From Anas platyrhynchos (lineage: Eukaryota > Chordata > Aves > Anseriformes > Anatidae), in NCBI RefSeq assembly GCF_047663525.1, contig NC_092599.1, positions 24,919,501 through 24,983,500 on the forward strand: a DNA stretch of 64,000 nt. Direction: 5' to 3'. A model generated the notes under the pieces. The model was not told the origin of the DNA and did not search any database. It was given only the letters and a program-made list of their open reading frames with translations. Each line of letters starts with the position of its first letter. Position 1 is the stretch's first letter. This document shows, in pieces, positions 33,501-43,885 of the stretch. Made by a program: the position numbers and the translations under genes.

Positions 33501-36500
33501 TCTGGCTGTTTTCTGAATCGGCACAGTCAGGAGGTTTTCCTAAAGAAAATACCTTGTCTGAGTTTAAAATGCGTACCTTCCTACCACATCTTTCTCTCTT
33601 GTTTTCAATGTAATGCGGCTTTCACCTCAAGCCTATAGTTTAGTGCTAGGTAAGGTCTTTTTGATTGTTATTATTTGTTATTATTGTATGTAGTTATTCA
33701 GTGCAGTAGCAGTTCAGTAGCTGAATGCAGTCCTTACTGTGTTCATGACGAGAAGCCCTCTTCCCCCCCAAAAAAAAGTTTATATAACTAGCCTGATAAC
33801 ACCGTTGGGATTTCGGACTGTGCCATGGGTTCGGGAGACCACTCTCAGCAATACTTCCTTTAAATTGTAATTCAGTTCTTCTAGTTTTTTCATGCTCCGC
33901 TGACCGTATGCGCAGCCCTACTGTGGGTGGAAACAGCCCCTGACCCCAAGGGGTATGGCCTGCCTTGTGTGGTTATATCCCAGAACGTGGCAGCCTCGTT
34001 TGCACCTCCTGCAGGCTCCGCAGTAACCCTGTGGCCCGAACTCCATGGTTTTTGCTGTGTTTCCACGCTCTAAACTGAGAGTAGGTGGGATTTCTTAGGT
34101 GGGAAGAAAACATTTTACCTATCTTGAAACAGTTGTGAGTGATATGTACTAGACCAGGACTAAGTACCATCTTTTTTGTTTACTCTGTCAGATTTTAGGG
34201 GTTCTTTTTGCAACATTGTTACATTGGGGGAAAAAAACAGGCTGTACTTTAAATGTAGCAGACTCTCTTCTTCTACTTCTTCTACACTCTTCAGTAAGAA
34301 GTGGTTGTGAAATGTCACAAGTATTAAGGCTTGTTGCTTGCTTCACCAGTAACCTCAATTTCACGTTTGTAGCCTTGGCCAGTTACAGGAAAAGCATTGT
34401 TTTCCAAATCCCACATCTTTCAAAAACAAAACTTTGGTTATGAGGAGCGGACTGGAGCTGATAACTAGTTATCAAATTCAGTCTCTCAAAAAGTATCACC
34501 CATAATTTCTGAAGGCATAGGAGATCGGTATCTGCTCACGTATACCTTCCCTTCGTTCCTAAAAGTCTTCCAAATATTCAGTAGGAGGTATAATGACTTA
34601 AAACAGGTAAAATAAACTGAATTCCTTACATGCTACAAGAATGCTTTTGCATAATGCTACATCCCTCAAGGCAGGGCACAATCGTTTCCAAATTCAGAAA
34701 TGGATAGCAATATACAAATGGCTTGTCATCAGAGTGAAAAACTCTCCAGTCTTGACTGGGTATTAAGTGAATCTGAAGTATGACTCTCCTTGTTCTTTTC
34801 TTTAAACTTTCTGCACAAAAGCAGGAAAGTTCTGATCAGTGGTACCATGACTTTTTCTGGGTGGTCAGTTTTGTGCCTGCAGGGACTAAGTGAGAATAGA
34901 GATAATCGTGGTTGCCAGTTGTAAGGGCCGAGTGAAGCAGGAAGCAGAAAGTGGGAATGACCCGCTTAGAGTAGTTGCCATGTGGAACAAAGATAAAATG
35001 CTGTGTTCAGGATAAACGAGGAACATTCCAGTAATGCTTTGTTACCACGAGCAAATCTGCTGAAGGTGGAAAGCCTTATATCCAAGTAACTATAGTACTT
35101 GTGATAACTAAGAATGAGGTTTTACCTGTGTTTTTTGAACAAAACCTCTTATTTTGGAAAGAATGTAACTGTGCTATTGGTCGATGTTCTTGAACATCAC
35201 GATGTTCGTGATGATCTTGTTCTTTGGGACTTGAAAGTAAACGCTGTGCTTTTTTTTTAAGGGAGGTGATGTAACTAACCATGATGGAACAGGTCAATTT
35301 ATGGAGATGCATTTGAAGAAGAGAGCTTTGAAGTGAAGCACACGGGTCCTGGATTGCTGTCGATGGCAAATAGGGGTCGGGATACGAATAACTCTCAGTT
35401 CTTCACAACACTCAAAACAGTAGAAGCCTTGGACTTTAAACACGTGGTGTTTGGTTTTGTGACAGATGGAACGGATGTTGTGAAAAAGCTCGAATCCTTT
35501 GGTTCTCCCAACGGGTTAGTAAGTGGAAGAGTTGTCATTACAGACTGTGGGCAAATAGAGAATTCTGGCTTTTGAGTATACAGATGTTCTAGCAGTATAA
35601 ATCAGTATTTAGATGTTATTGATTAATTATTTCCACTTCCTTAAAAAGGACACTTCTGATGTATAAATGTAAAATTGCAGCTTATGGTTGTTTTTTATGT
35701 GTTCTAATTGATTTTGTTTGCATGTTAAATAAGTTCAGACACTGGCATATTTTGGGTGTATTTGTGTTATGACATATTTGTATGGAATGTCAAATTTTAC
35801 AAATTAAATCTTAGTCTTGTCAAAATAACTATTGTCTTCACTTTGGCTTGCTGAAGAGCAATTTGCATCGCGTTGTGTACTTATTTTGAACATGCTAATT
35901 GATGTTGATGGTCAGTAGACGGAAGGCCTTTGAAATGTCATTCTTCCTCTGATGAGCAGTGAGGAAGCTGAGGCAGCTGGGCAGGTGCTGGTCAGGTGGA
36001 TGCTGTTTTGTGCTGTCTGCAGGCTCTTGGGCACTTGAGTACTTTGAAAGGTAAAGAGCAGTTCTTATGTGCAGTCTGCCACAGGATTTAGTTCATACTT
36101 GCTCGGGAGATTACCTTCCAGACCCACGTTGTTTTTGTACATGGTATGTTAAAGTGGCTGGTAACTTTTCGTGACAACCATCTCCTGGAGTGTTATCTGG
36201 GAAGCTGTGGTGCAGAGGGGGAACGTGCATGGGTAAGTTCTTTTTAACTTCTCTCTTACAGCTCGGCGCCAGGACTATCAGTATTTTTTTCAGAACAGCC
36301 GACTTGCTGTTCATATATGCAGTTAGAGATGACTATAGACATCACATGTTTCTGTCACGCGCTATATCTTCATATCATGCTTTACTTCTGAGGCTAGCGA
36401 GAGCAACCCTTCCCTCAGCCTCTCCAGGGAACGCTGCTTACACAAGCATTACCCTGCACGCCCCTAGCGCACAGATTCGACCCGTGCCTGCGTTACACGG

Positions 36501-37179
36501 AGCTGTAACCCAACAGCGAGCCTCTCCCCTGCTCGTCCCCGTTTCAGCTCCACAGCACACAGCACGGGACGAGGCCCCGCCGTTGTTCCCGTTAACCCCC
36601 TCCGCCCGCCCCGGTCCCTCAGCGCAGCGGCCGCCTCGATTTCACGTTGGTAGCCTTGGCCAGTTACTGGAAAAGCATTGTTTTCCAAATCCCACATCTT
36701 TCAGAAACAAAACTTTGGGTATGAGGAGCGGACTGGAGCTGATAACTAGTTATCAAATTCAGTCTCTCAAAAAGTATCAGAAGGGTCTTCCTATGCAATT
36801 ACTTTGAAAGTGTTGTACATCTAAAATGTGCTTGTTGTGTGTTTTCCGTTCAGAAATCGTTGAAAGGATTCCAGTTCGCTAAGCTGTATTTTGAAGTAAA
36901 GGAGTATGAACTTGCTAAAAGGTAATACGCGTTGCTGTATTCTGCTATTCTGTTCTCTAAAGTACTTTAGAAAAGCTAAGTGAATATGAAGTAGACTGGA
37001 GAAATCAAGATCACTATCATGCTGCTTTACAGTAGCAGTAGATGTGGGTATCAAGTGCTGTTTAAATCTTTATAAAACAGCAACTTAGATAATTAGTTGC
37101 GTGATACTGAAAAACTTGCTGTTTGAAATGGCTTTTATTCCATTGTATTATGAAGTAATTACAGTTACAGTTTCTTTCT

Positions 37180-37216
<37 letters not shown>

Positions 37217-40200
37217 TAAATACCAATACTTGGTGGCAAATAAGTAGCGTCTGTACATGTAAAAATAATGTTGTTCTGTACTTTAAGGTCCAGACCAGGT
37301 ATCTGGAACCAACCATGACTGCATTTCCTGTATCACATGTTAAATTCCTGCCCCGCTTCCGTGGACACTGGGGGGGGGCGGGGGAGGACAGAGGGAGTCG
37401 TATTATTGAGGAATATTGATCCTTTTTTTCCTGCTCCATAGGTATATATCTACATACCTCAGTGTGCAAAAGAGAGATCGGAGAGCACACAGATTTCTTG
37501 GACAAATTTATGAAGCTGAGGACAACATAGAAAAAGCTTTTGGATGTTACAGGGTAAGTACTCCACCGACCTCCGATGTCCTGCTTTAATCCATTGTAAA
37601 GGGACTTTTAAAATCATTCTGTTCTGGACTTTTCTTAAATGCATAGAAGAAAACATGTTTGTGGAAAAAGTGTAATATGTATGCTTTCTGTTGCCAAAGG
37701 TGTATATGACGTACTGCAGAGGGGATTCTTCATTTGATGTGTTTTGCTTCATCAGTATTTTTTTTTAAGATGATTCTTTTGTGACCTAGACTGGGTCTTT
37801 GTGCTAGCTGCTACTAAATTCTTTCCATATCTTACATTGCCCTTTGGATTAGGGAATTTGACAGCAGTGACAGATTCTTAGCAAGGGCTCAGGTGACAGC
37901 AGTAATCTAGTTGCTACTGGAAGACTAGACCTAGGGTGTTTTCTAGTTGTTCGTATTTATTGCTTTTTTGGGGGGTTTTGTGTGGGGGGGTGTGAGATGG
38001 GGCAGGGCGAACATAATTGACATTTATTTGTATGATTGCCCAATGAAAAATTCACCATCAGAATGCCTTTGTTCAGGTTTTGGGGAGGGAGAGGATGTGC
38101 TCAAAAGTTTTGCTGCCAATACATCCCAGCTTGTCGTAGGGTGTGACTTAATTATATATTTCTTCAAAAATGTCTATATGGAGTTAGACTAAAGGTACGT
38201 AAGAGTCCAGCTGCCTGCGTATAGCTGGTGGTGGGGGCAGAGTAGCTGGCTTCTGCGTTTTTTCCCTTGGAAATTCTTTCTTTTCTGAATTTTTGCTCTT
38301 TTGAGTTGCAGCAGATGTATCTGGGTGCTGTAGACTAGTGATGCATTTAGCAACTGAGGTCTTTCTTAACTCATTCAAAAAGTATTTACTAATAGATCTG
38401 TCTAATTTGAATACCTGTGTCTTTTCAATGACTGTTATAATTTTCTTTCCCATTCTGTGTGGATTGCAAGATCAGGTTACCTTTTTTTTCCTGCCTTTTT
38501 TTCCAGTGTGCGTGCATGGGGAAAACTAGCGTTCTGTGGAGTTGAACCCAATGCAGAAAGATCTAGTACTGAAGATAGCGGAGTTACTGTGCAATAATGC
38601 CGTCACTGATGAAAGAGCAAAATACTGGGTTGAAAAATCTGCTAAGTTGTTTCCTGGAAGCCCTGCTGTTTACAAGTTGAAGGTAAATGCCAATTTCCAA
38701 CCTCTGTTCTGTGACGTTCAGAAGCTTCTAGCGTCTGACTGGAGGAGCACTTTTCCCGTGTCATCTTCTGTAAAACTTCCTGGCTAAATTATTTTAGAAT
38801 CTTGAGTATTAAATCTAATGGAATTAATATTCTTTAGATGTAATTCTTCTAGAATGTATTCTATTTTTCTAGATTTCCTATTCTTCTATTTAAAAAAATG
38901 TTAATTTCTCTGCCATTTGACACTTCGGTCTAGCTTTCAAGAAAACTGCAACTGCAGGCTTTCGTACACTTGTCAAGGTTTCAGGGTTGACAGTCTTCAA
39001 AAATGCAGGAAAATCATGTTAGTAGTCACATCCAAGAAGTTAAGACGAGGTAGGCAGTTCTCTATTTATTGTGTGACTGGCAGGAAGGTATCAGGCCTGA
39101 GAACTCAGACTTCCTTGCCCTCTATGCTGCTTGTTTGTTTTCTAAATTTGGATTAAATAGAGCAGAAAGTAAGGAATGCTCTAACTCTCGATTGCTGCGT
39201 AAAAGCCTTCAGTCGCACAGTCTGACTTTTGCACAGGTATTAGTTTTGTGTAACACAGCAGCAATGACACTTAGTCTTAAGATGTTTGTTTTAGACAGGC
39301 TATTCTGTGGCAGGGTATGCTGCCTTTGAACCAAATGGTTTCACAAGCTGAACATGCCATCCATAAGAGACAAATTCTGATTTTTTTTCCCTATTTTAAA
39401 TGTTTGAGTGTTTCATTAAGCTTCGTAATAACTGGAAGCTTTTCAGCTTTAATAGTTTAAGTAATGTAGTTTGTGTGGTGGAGGCAAGAGTTGTCTGTTA
39501 ATGTAGTTGTTGAAAAGGCCCACATGCAAGATGAAATATTAATGTGTTGCCTTCATGTTCAATAGGAGCAGTTGCTGGATTGTAAAGCACCATCGCTAGC
39601 GGAACTTCATAAATATGATGTTGGTAAGAGGCGTTACTCTCTGAAACTCAGCATAAACATGACTGTCTGTACCAGAGGTTCTTCTAGAAATACTTCGTAT
39701 TGCAGTAAGAGACAGATAGCAACACTGAACAGCTAGTATGGCCCTAATCACTCCAAAAGAGGAGTGAATATGTAAGGAGTTTCAATTTATGCTGTAACAT
39801 GTTGCTGAGAAGCAGTATTGTTATGCTTGGTTCTTAAGAATCTGTCACATACTTCCCTACTTCTATCCTTTCTGTGTTCTCTAGTCTGTTCTGATCCATT
39901 TTCATTTGCTGCTGCCTGTTTAGCTCTTTGTGTTTGGACATCGGTAAGCGTCAATGGGAAGGCAGGTCTGTCTTCCTATGTGACCTATGAATATAGGCTC
40001 CGAATATGTTTCTAACCACCTAAGAATGAATTCAGCTCTGTAATAATGGCAGTGTCGGACTAATACTGGTTTGGAACAATGGGCAGTAATGTTTGTGTTA
40101 TCGTCATTTGTGCCAAAGATGTACACTTGGGTCTTCAAGACAGAACAAGGGAGGACCAGGAATGACAAAAAGGAATTTGCATTGGGGCTATATGGGTGCT

Positions 40201-41921
40201 CACGCTCATTGCTAATGTAGTCGGTTAGGTAGGACTAAATATTCGAGCAGGAGGCGTATCTATTAGTATTTTTAGAGTCGAGTGTGAGGCAGCCTTTATC
40301 AGAAATGAAAGTGCTCAGGTTCCCTAAATGGTGGACTGGCTTCTCTTTATTCTAAACTAAATTCTTAACAGAGAAACTGTGACTATTGTACATCAATTCT
40401 CATTGTATACAACTAAATTCCTCTTAATTTACTCAGTAGCAATTTGTTAAATTGCAGTTCTGAAGTGTTTCACTCAACGGGAAATAGGAGAGGTCCGGGT
40501 CTATTCAGCAGTTAATCACTTTCCTGAAGCCATAACAAAAAGGAAACTTTGGCTACCTCATGTTTCAGTCCGTGCATAGATTGATTCAAACAAGTCATGG
40601 AACAAAACTTTGAGCATTTCTCCGTAATTCTTTAGGAGATTACTTTTTCATTTCAATATGTCTTGCTTTATGCTGGTCGCTGTAAACGCTTAAAATACAC
40701 TTTCGCTGGTTTGGATAAGCAGTCTTTATTTATTTAAGACTATATTTTTAATGTAAAGTGTGTTCTTTTTCTCCACAGATAACACCTTACCATCCCATTT
40801 GGGTAAAAGTCAGAGTAATAGCGAACTGCAAGTCGCCCGTCAGAATCTCCAGGTAGGAACTGTAATGGCCTCAGACATTTTGTAATGATCAGTAATGTTA
40901 CAAAGATTCTCACTTTTGACAGAGAATTCAGAAATTACTAACTATATCACTGTCATCATCCACCTCTTCCCCTAAATTAGTTCACTGACTTGGTAATGAC
41001 ATGGGTAGTGGTTAGATCAGATATTTGCTCTGCTGAAGGGAGTTTGAACACAGTGCTATTATTCCAAGAGTTGTGTCTTGTGATGCGGTGTTGGCATGGA
41101 GAGAAACACCTGCAAGCACTGCTTTTCCTGACAGCACCTGAAACTATGCTCTTCACTCTGGGCATTCAAGAGCACTTGCCCTCTTGACTTGATCTTCTGT
41201 GAAGACCATCCCTTCTGCCTTTACTTTTCTGCTGCTGGTGACTCCCAATAGTTTATCCACCAGCAGGCTTGGGCCACTAACTAAAGAGCTCCCAAACCTG
41301 CGTTGGTTTTATTCTGTAACAGCTTCTGTGCTTCTGCTAGATTTCCTGCTGGGACTGTCTTTTGCACCATCCAAGATGAAAAGAATTGTGCGTATCTTTT
41401 TTCTCACCACTTTCCTAGAGGTGCTTTCCACTAACTGAAGAAACAATACAGCAATCTAGTGTTTAGGGCACTGGACTCTTTTGTCTTACAGATAATAGCA
41501 TTATCCAAAACTTCTGGAAACAAAATCCTACTTTTAATTGTCTATGCTGTTACTTGAACAGCCATGCAGAGCTGAATTCTGCATTTTGGAAGGCCAAGCA
41601 GTCCTGCCGCAAATCCAATTGAATGTAGATGGCCATTAGGATACTTCTAATTAGTCAGCTATTGTGTAACACTATAATTAAAAACAAAACCTAAGCATAT
41701 CTGCAGAGGAAAGAATTCTAGTTCACTATAAATCGGTAATTTCATGTGTTTCGAAGGCGTTTCAACATTTTTTTTCCTTGGTATAGAGGGAGCGTTCAGC
41801 ACAGGAGAAATATGCACTGGAACTTGAGAGACGAGAACGTGCTCTAGTTGAGCGAGAAGAATTGCTTCACAGATGTGAAGCAGCTTTCGCTGCAATAAAA
41901 GATGCTGATGAAGACGTTTAG
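30495..41921 (+). CDS. Predicted chimeric gene: RANBP2 TPR domain fused to CCDC138 coiled coil (span of seven exons)
   Basis: Joining the exons at 30495-30569, 36854-36921, 37442-37553, 38530-38682, 39566-39623, 40779-40852 and 41787-41921 gives a continuous frame of 224 codons plus TAG. All introns have AG acceptors and GT donors and the phases agree. About the first 140 residues correspond to the N-terminal TPR domain of RANBP2 (Nup358), a nucleoporin of the cytoplasmic filaments. The remainder is charged, coiled-coil-like and leads into CCDC138 exons. RANBP2 and CCDC138 are adjacent in vertebrate genomes, so a deletion removing the middle and end of RANBP2 and the start of CCDC138 would create this. 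The zinc fingers, Ran-binding domains, SUMO E3 region and cyclophilin domain are absent from the predicted product. Expression is not shown by sequence; a transcribed pseudogene is an alternative. Confidence 0.65.
30598..30747 (+). repeat. G-rich and CTGCCC repeats just after exon 1
   Basis: Just downstream of the donor comes a long G-run, then four copies of an 11-bp unit (tcccggtgggg) and more G-runs to about 30695. A six-bp repeat (ctgccc) follows at 30715-30740. The G-tracts on the coding strand could form G-quadruplexes or R-loops at the start of intron 1. Confidence 0.8.
30748..34352. other. Intron 1, first part
   Basis: 3.6 kb of intronic sequence, GC-rich at first (to about 31150, with a short (cag)n at 31166-31183) and AT-rich afterwards. 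A 141-codon frame at 32207-32632 shows no recognisable domain and is probably chance. No repeat family was identified by eye. Confidence 0.5.
34353..34498 (+). repeat. 146-bp direct repeat, copy 1
   Basis: Starts cctcaatttcacg and ends aaaaagtatcac. It is repeated at 36634-36779 with only about five differences. The two copies bracket the stranded RANBP2 terminal exon, so they probably mark a duplication or insertion in intron 1. Confidence 0.93.
34499..35261. other. Sequence before the stranded cyclophilin exon
   Basis: Probably the end of the RANBP2 last intron carried with the terminal exon. It finishes in a long pyrimidine tract and AG (ctttttttttaag) at 35249-35261, a good splice acceptor. 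Nothing else was recognised. Confidence 0.45.
35262..35575 (+). pseudogene. RANBP2: RANBP2 terminal exon: C-terminal half of the cyclophilin domain, frameshifted
   Basis: After an intact acceptor the exon starts [11 protein letters not shown], the conserved cyclophilin segment, then loses the frame through an apparent 7-base deletion at about 35292. It then reads [35 protein letters not shown] and ends CGQIENSGF before TGA. These are the substrate-pocket motifs of the peptidyl-prolyl isomerase domain at the very end of RANBP2. It lies between exons 1 and 2, on the same strand, whereas the normal position is the 3' end of the gene. It keeps an acceptor and 3' UTR, so it is a genomic fragment, not a retrocopy. 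Confidence 0.88.
35576..35825 (+). other. 3' UTR of the stranded RANBP2 terminal exon with polyadenylation signal
   Basis: AT-rich sequence following the stop, with attaaa at 35803-35808 and a T/G-rich stretch (cttagtcttgtc) after it. If exon 1 transcripts were cleaved here they would be very short. This could compete with production of the full chimera. Confidence 0.55.
35826..36633. other. Sequence with a GC-rich patch inside the duplicated interval
   Basis: The first half is anonymous. 36400-36640 is GC-rich with several CpGs (gccccgccg, ccgcccgcc, gcagcggccgcc) and ends at the second 146-bp repeat. Open frames cover it on both strands (for example 36190-36807 plus and 36464-36697 minus) but show no domain. 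It may be part of another promoter or island brought in by rearrangement. Confidence 0.4.
36634..36779 (+). repeat. 146-bp direct repeat, copy 2
   Basis: Second copy of the repeat at 34353-34498, about 96% identical by eye. It lies 74 bp before exon 2, so this copy is probably the original end of intron 1. Confidence 0.93.
36854..36921 (+). CDS. RANBP2: RANBP2-like exon 2 (TPR region)
   Basis: After an AG acceptor (ccgttcag) the exon reads [20 protein letters not shown], matching the first TPR helix of RANBP2. It is 68 nt long and ends at gtaata with two bases of the next codon. Confidence 0.9.
36922..37441. other. Intron 2
   Basis: 520 bp containing a run of 32 T at 37183-37214 and a G-run (tgggggggggcggggg) near 37370. 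No coding signal was seen. The 3' end has a usable pyrimidine tract (cctttttttcctgctccatag). Confidence 0.6.
37442..37553 (+). CDS. RANBP2: RANBP2-like exon 3 (TPR region)
   Basis: 112 nt, [20 protein letters not shown] and then [16 protein letters not shown], matching RANBP2 TPR helices. It has an AG acceptor and a strong donor (agg|gtaagt), and phases fit exons 2 and 4. Confidence 0.92.
37554..38529. other. Intron 3
   Basis: Nearly 1 kb without recognised genes or repeats. A short frame at 37947-38192 has no domain. The acceptor before exon 4 is actag, preceded by a pyrimidine tract (ccttttttttcctgcc) that is somewhat distant. Confidence 0.5.
38530..38682 (+). CDS. RANBP2: RANBP2-like exon 4 (TPR region)
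   Basis: 153 nt encoding 51 residues: [20 protein letters not shown] and then [20 protein letters not shown], almost the RANBP2 sequence. Phase 0 at both ends; donor aag|gtaaat. It completes most of the TPR domain. Confidence 0.93.
38683..39565. other. Intron 4, with a possible relic of another RANBP2 exon
   Basis: 880 bp. Around 38930-39230 two short peptide similarities to RANBP2 appear in order but in different frames (LRSS...SLQ and DWQE...DFLALYA). They could be a decayed downstream TPR-region exon, but the match is weak. Otherwise no features were recognised. Confidence 0.3.
39566..39623 (+). CDS. Fusion exon: RANBP2 exon 5 start joined to CCDC138-like sequence
   Basis: 58 nt between an AG acceptor (ttcaatag) and donor gtaaga, reading [25 protein letters not shown] at phase 0 is how RANBP2 exon 5 begins after ...YKLK. 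The sequence then leaves RANBP2 (which continues with an acidic/Gly stretch) and leads, in phase, into exons of CCDC138. The breakpoint would therefore lie inside an exon near 39583. The alternative is that the whole exon belongs to CCDC138 and EQLLDC is chance. Confidence 0.6.
39624..40778. other. Intron 5
   Basis: 1.15 kb of AT-rich intronic sequence. It ends in a good acceptor (cttttTctccacag). No genes or repeats were recognised. Confidence 0.5.
40779..40852 (+). CDS. CCDC138: CCDC138-like exon (coiled-coil approach)
   Basis: 74 nt, completing an Asp codon from the previous exon and reading [18 protein letters not shown] and then ARQNLQ. Phase 0 at the end; donor cag|gtagga. By itself it is not diagnostic. 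Assignment rests on phase continuity with the clear CCDC138 exons downstream. Confidence 0.65.
40853..41786. other. Intron 6
   Basis: 930 bp, no recognised elements. It ends in a T-rich tract and gtatag acceptor. Confidence 0.5.
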
Positions 41922-41945
41922 GCAGTACTTGGAACTATGAAAAAA
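41787..41945 (+). CDS. CCDC138: CCDC138-like coiled-coil exon containing an in-frame TAG
   Basis: Reads [20 protein letters not shown], then [20 protein letters not shown], then DEDV and TAG at 41919-41921. The heptad-like, Glu/Arg/Leu-rich pattern is a coiled coil. After the stop the frame continues for eight codons to a plausible donor (gtacaa at 41946), and the next exon fits in phase 0. This suggests that TAG is a nonsense mutation within an originally longer exon. A weak donor (gtttag at 41916) would also keep the frame and would exclude the stop. Confidence 0.7.
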
Positions 41946-43768
41946 GTACAATAACTTACTTAGTGATTCTTATTGCTCCCCATACATTTTAACTTGCTTG
42001 TAGTTTTCTTAAGCCATCATATGTTTGCTGGATATAATGCTTATTTCTTTAAAGTGTTTGAAACCCCCAAATGAAAGATTTAGCATAAAAAGTGCCAAAC
42101 TGTTGTTAGTGAGTTTGGTGTGGTTTCCAGTTCAGAATGGTGCAATGAATTGTGGGATGTGTAGGTACAGATTACTGTTGAAATTTGGGAAAACTAGATT
42201 AAAATGAAGCAGTTAACCACTGGGTTAGAGAGGTCAGTAAGACTGGTGCTTCCAGTATTTGCAGGTCTTCGGAACAGACTAGACAAACATTTGGCAGGAA
42301 TGAAGTGATGCACTTTATTATGATACAGATGGTACCCGATTTGATAATGGAATTGGATGGTTTAGACATCCTGGCACCACCTACAACAGCCCTGTGGTCT
42401 GTGAAATTATTGCCAAATCCCTGAAGAACTGTGAAATTATTGTCAAAACCCCAAATATGCAAGCCTTATAAAGCATTGTGTAATGTGGTTTGGAGAAATT
42501 GAGAATATTAATTCTTTTTTTTTTCCTCTCAAAACCTTTCACTTATAATTCTGCTGTCCCTGACTGTTTTGAAAGTTTATGGTCAATTTCAAGCCACCTT
42601 GCTCCTGTTCCATCCCAAGCTGGGCAAGCTTTTCCTAGGCTTGGTTAACTCTAAAGGTTTGGCCTTTTCAATGGAAGTAATTGAGCACTCCGTTTGGAGC
42701 CTATCTGTAGCATTTTCTTTGTTGATGAGATCATTTCTATATTTACTGCTTAAGTCCTTTTTGCAGCATGATAACAGTCTGAGAGTGAGGCTTAAGAAAA
42801 TGTAGTGGATGGTTGAATTCCTAGTGCAGAAGACAACACTTCTGAACAAAAAGCTATTTTCACATAGAAGATTCTCACGGTTTCTGAGAAATGGAATGTT
42901 ATTTTCTGAAAACATTTGTTTTATACTCGGCTTCAAAGCCTCAGTGTTGTTGTTTTTTTTTCCAGAATCTGCTGGAAAATATTTAATTATATTTCAAATT
43001 TCCAATGAAGGGGAAAAAAGACATATTCCTTGGTTTCTTTTTCAAGGCACGCAGGTTTTTGACTGTTACAAGTAATTGTCGCTTCAATTTTCCTTTGTTG
43101 CAGTTTCTTTTGTCTGTTTTTGCTTATATTTTAATGGTATGTACTGGTATTAAATTATATTGTGGACTAATAATAATAACAAATATTAAAAGATTACTAT
43201 CTTGAGTTTCACAATTATTTTTTTCCAATTCGATGAAATGTAGCACGTATTGGATACATTGCTGGACATTGCAGGACAGGTGTTTAAGTACAGGTGAACT
43301 AAAGCGTCTTAACTATCAGCAGTGAATAGTTAGAATATTTGAAAGATTCAAAAAAAGGGAGAATTGGGCATATTTGTGGTTAAAATGGATGTTAAAAAAA
43401 AAAGAGCTAAGTGTAAACAAAAGCTTTGACATTTGTTTTCATTCACAATTCTTTCCCACACCTGACTTAACTGAGGAATGTACAAGAGGATCAATGAGAA
43501 GATCTAGGTATTTTCTGAAAAAAAAAAAACAAGATCCATAGGCTGTACACCATGGCTCCCATTTTCTTTATATTTCTTCTTAATATGTGGTGTGGATGTT
43601 GCTTTCTTCACTACTGGTGGTATGTGCAGATTGGACCATGAAGAATTACAAATTTGATCTTTGAAAGTTTGTCCTGTTTTTTAACACTGAAATGGAACTT
43701 AGTTGAGAATTATTTCTAAAAAGACTCTCTTGTTAATCACGTTTTAAAATTTGATATTTCTCTAGCAG
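41946..43768. other. Intron 7 or sequence after the chimera's stop
   Basis: 1.8 kb, AT-rich. If the TAG is used, its start would be 3' UTR, and attaaa/aataaa-like signals occur (for example attaaa near 42198). No genes were recognised; frames at 42569-42936 on both strands are without domains. Confidence 0.45.
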
Positions 43769-43885
43769 CATGAGACAAAAATGAGCCAACTGAGAGAAAC
43801 CTTGAGAAAAATGACTGATGAAAATAACGAACTGAGGTCATCGCTTAACTCTCTGAGGGAAAATAACGAATTGCTAAAAACCCAG
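43769..43885 (+). CDS. CCDC138: CCDC138 coiled-coil exon with GC donor
   Basis: 117 nt: HETKMSQLRETLRKMTDENN and then ELRSSLNSLRENNELLKTQ, a clear coiled coil. Acceptor ctagcag. The donor is cag|gcaaga, a GC-AG intron with otherwise strong consensus. Phase 0 at both ends. Confidence 0.8.

Noticed and set aside
35262-35575. A free-standing cyclophilin (PPIA-like) retrogene
   Set aside because: It begins at a splice acceptor in mid-domain, keeps RANBP2-type motifs and a 3' UTR, and lacks the N-terminal half of the fold; it is the RANBP2 terminal exon.
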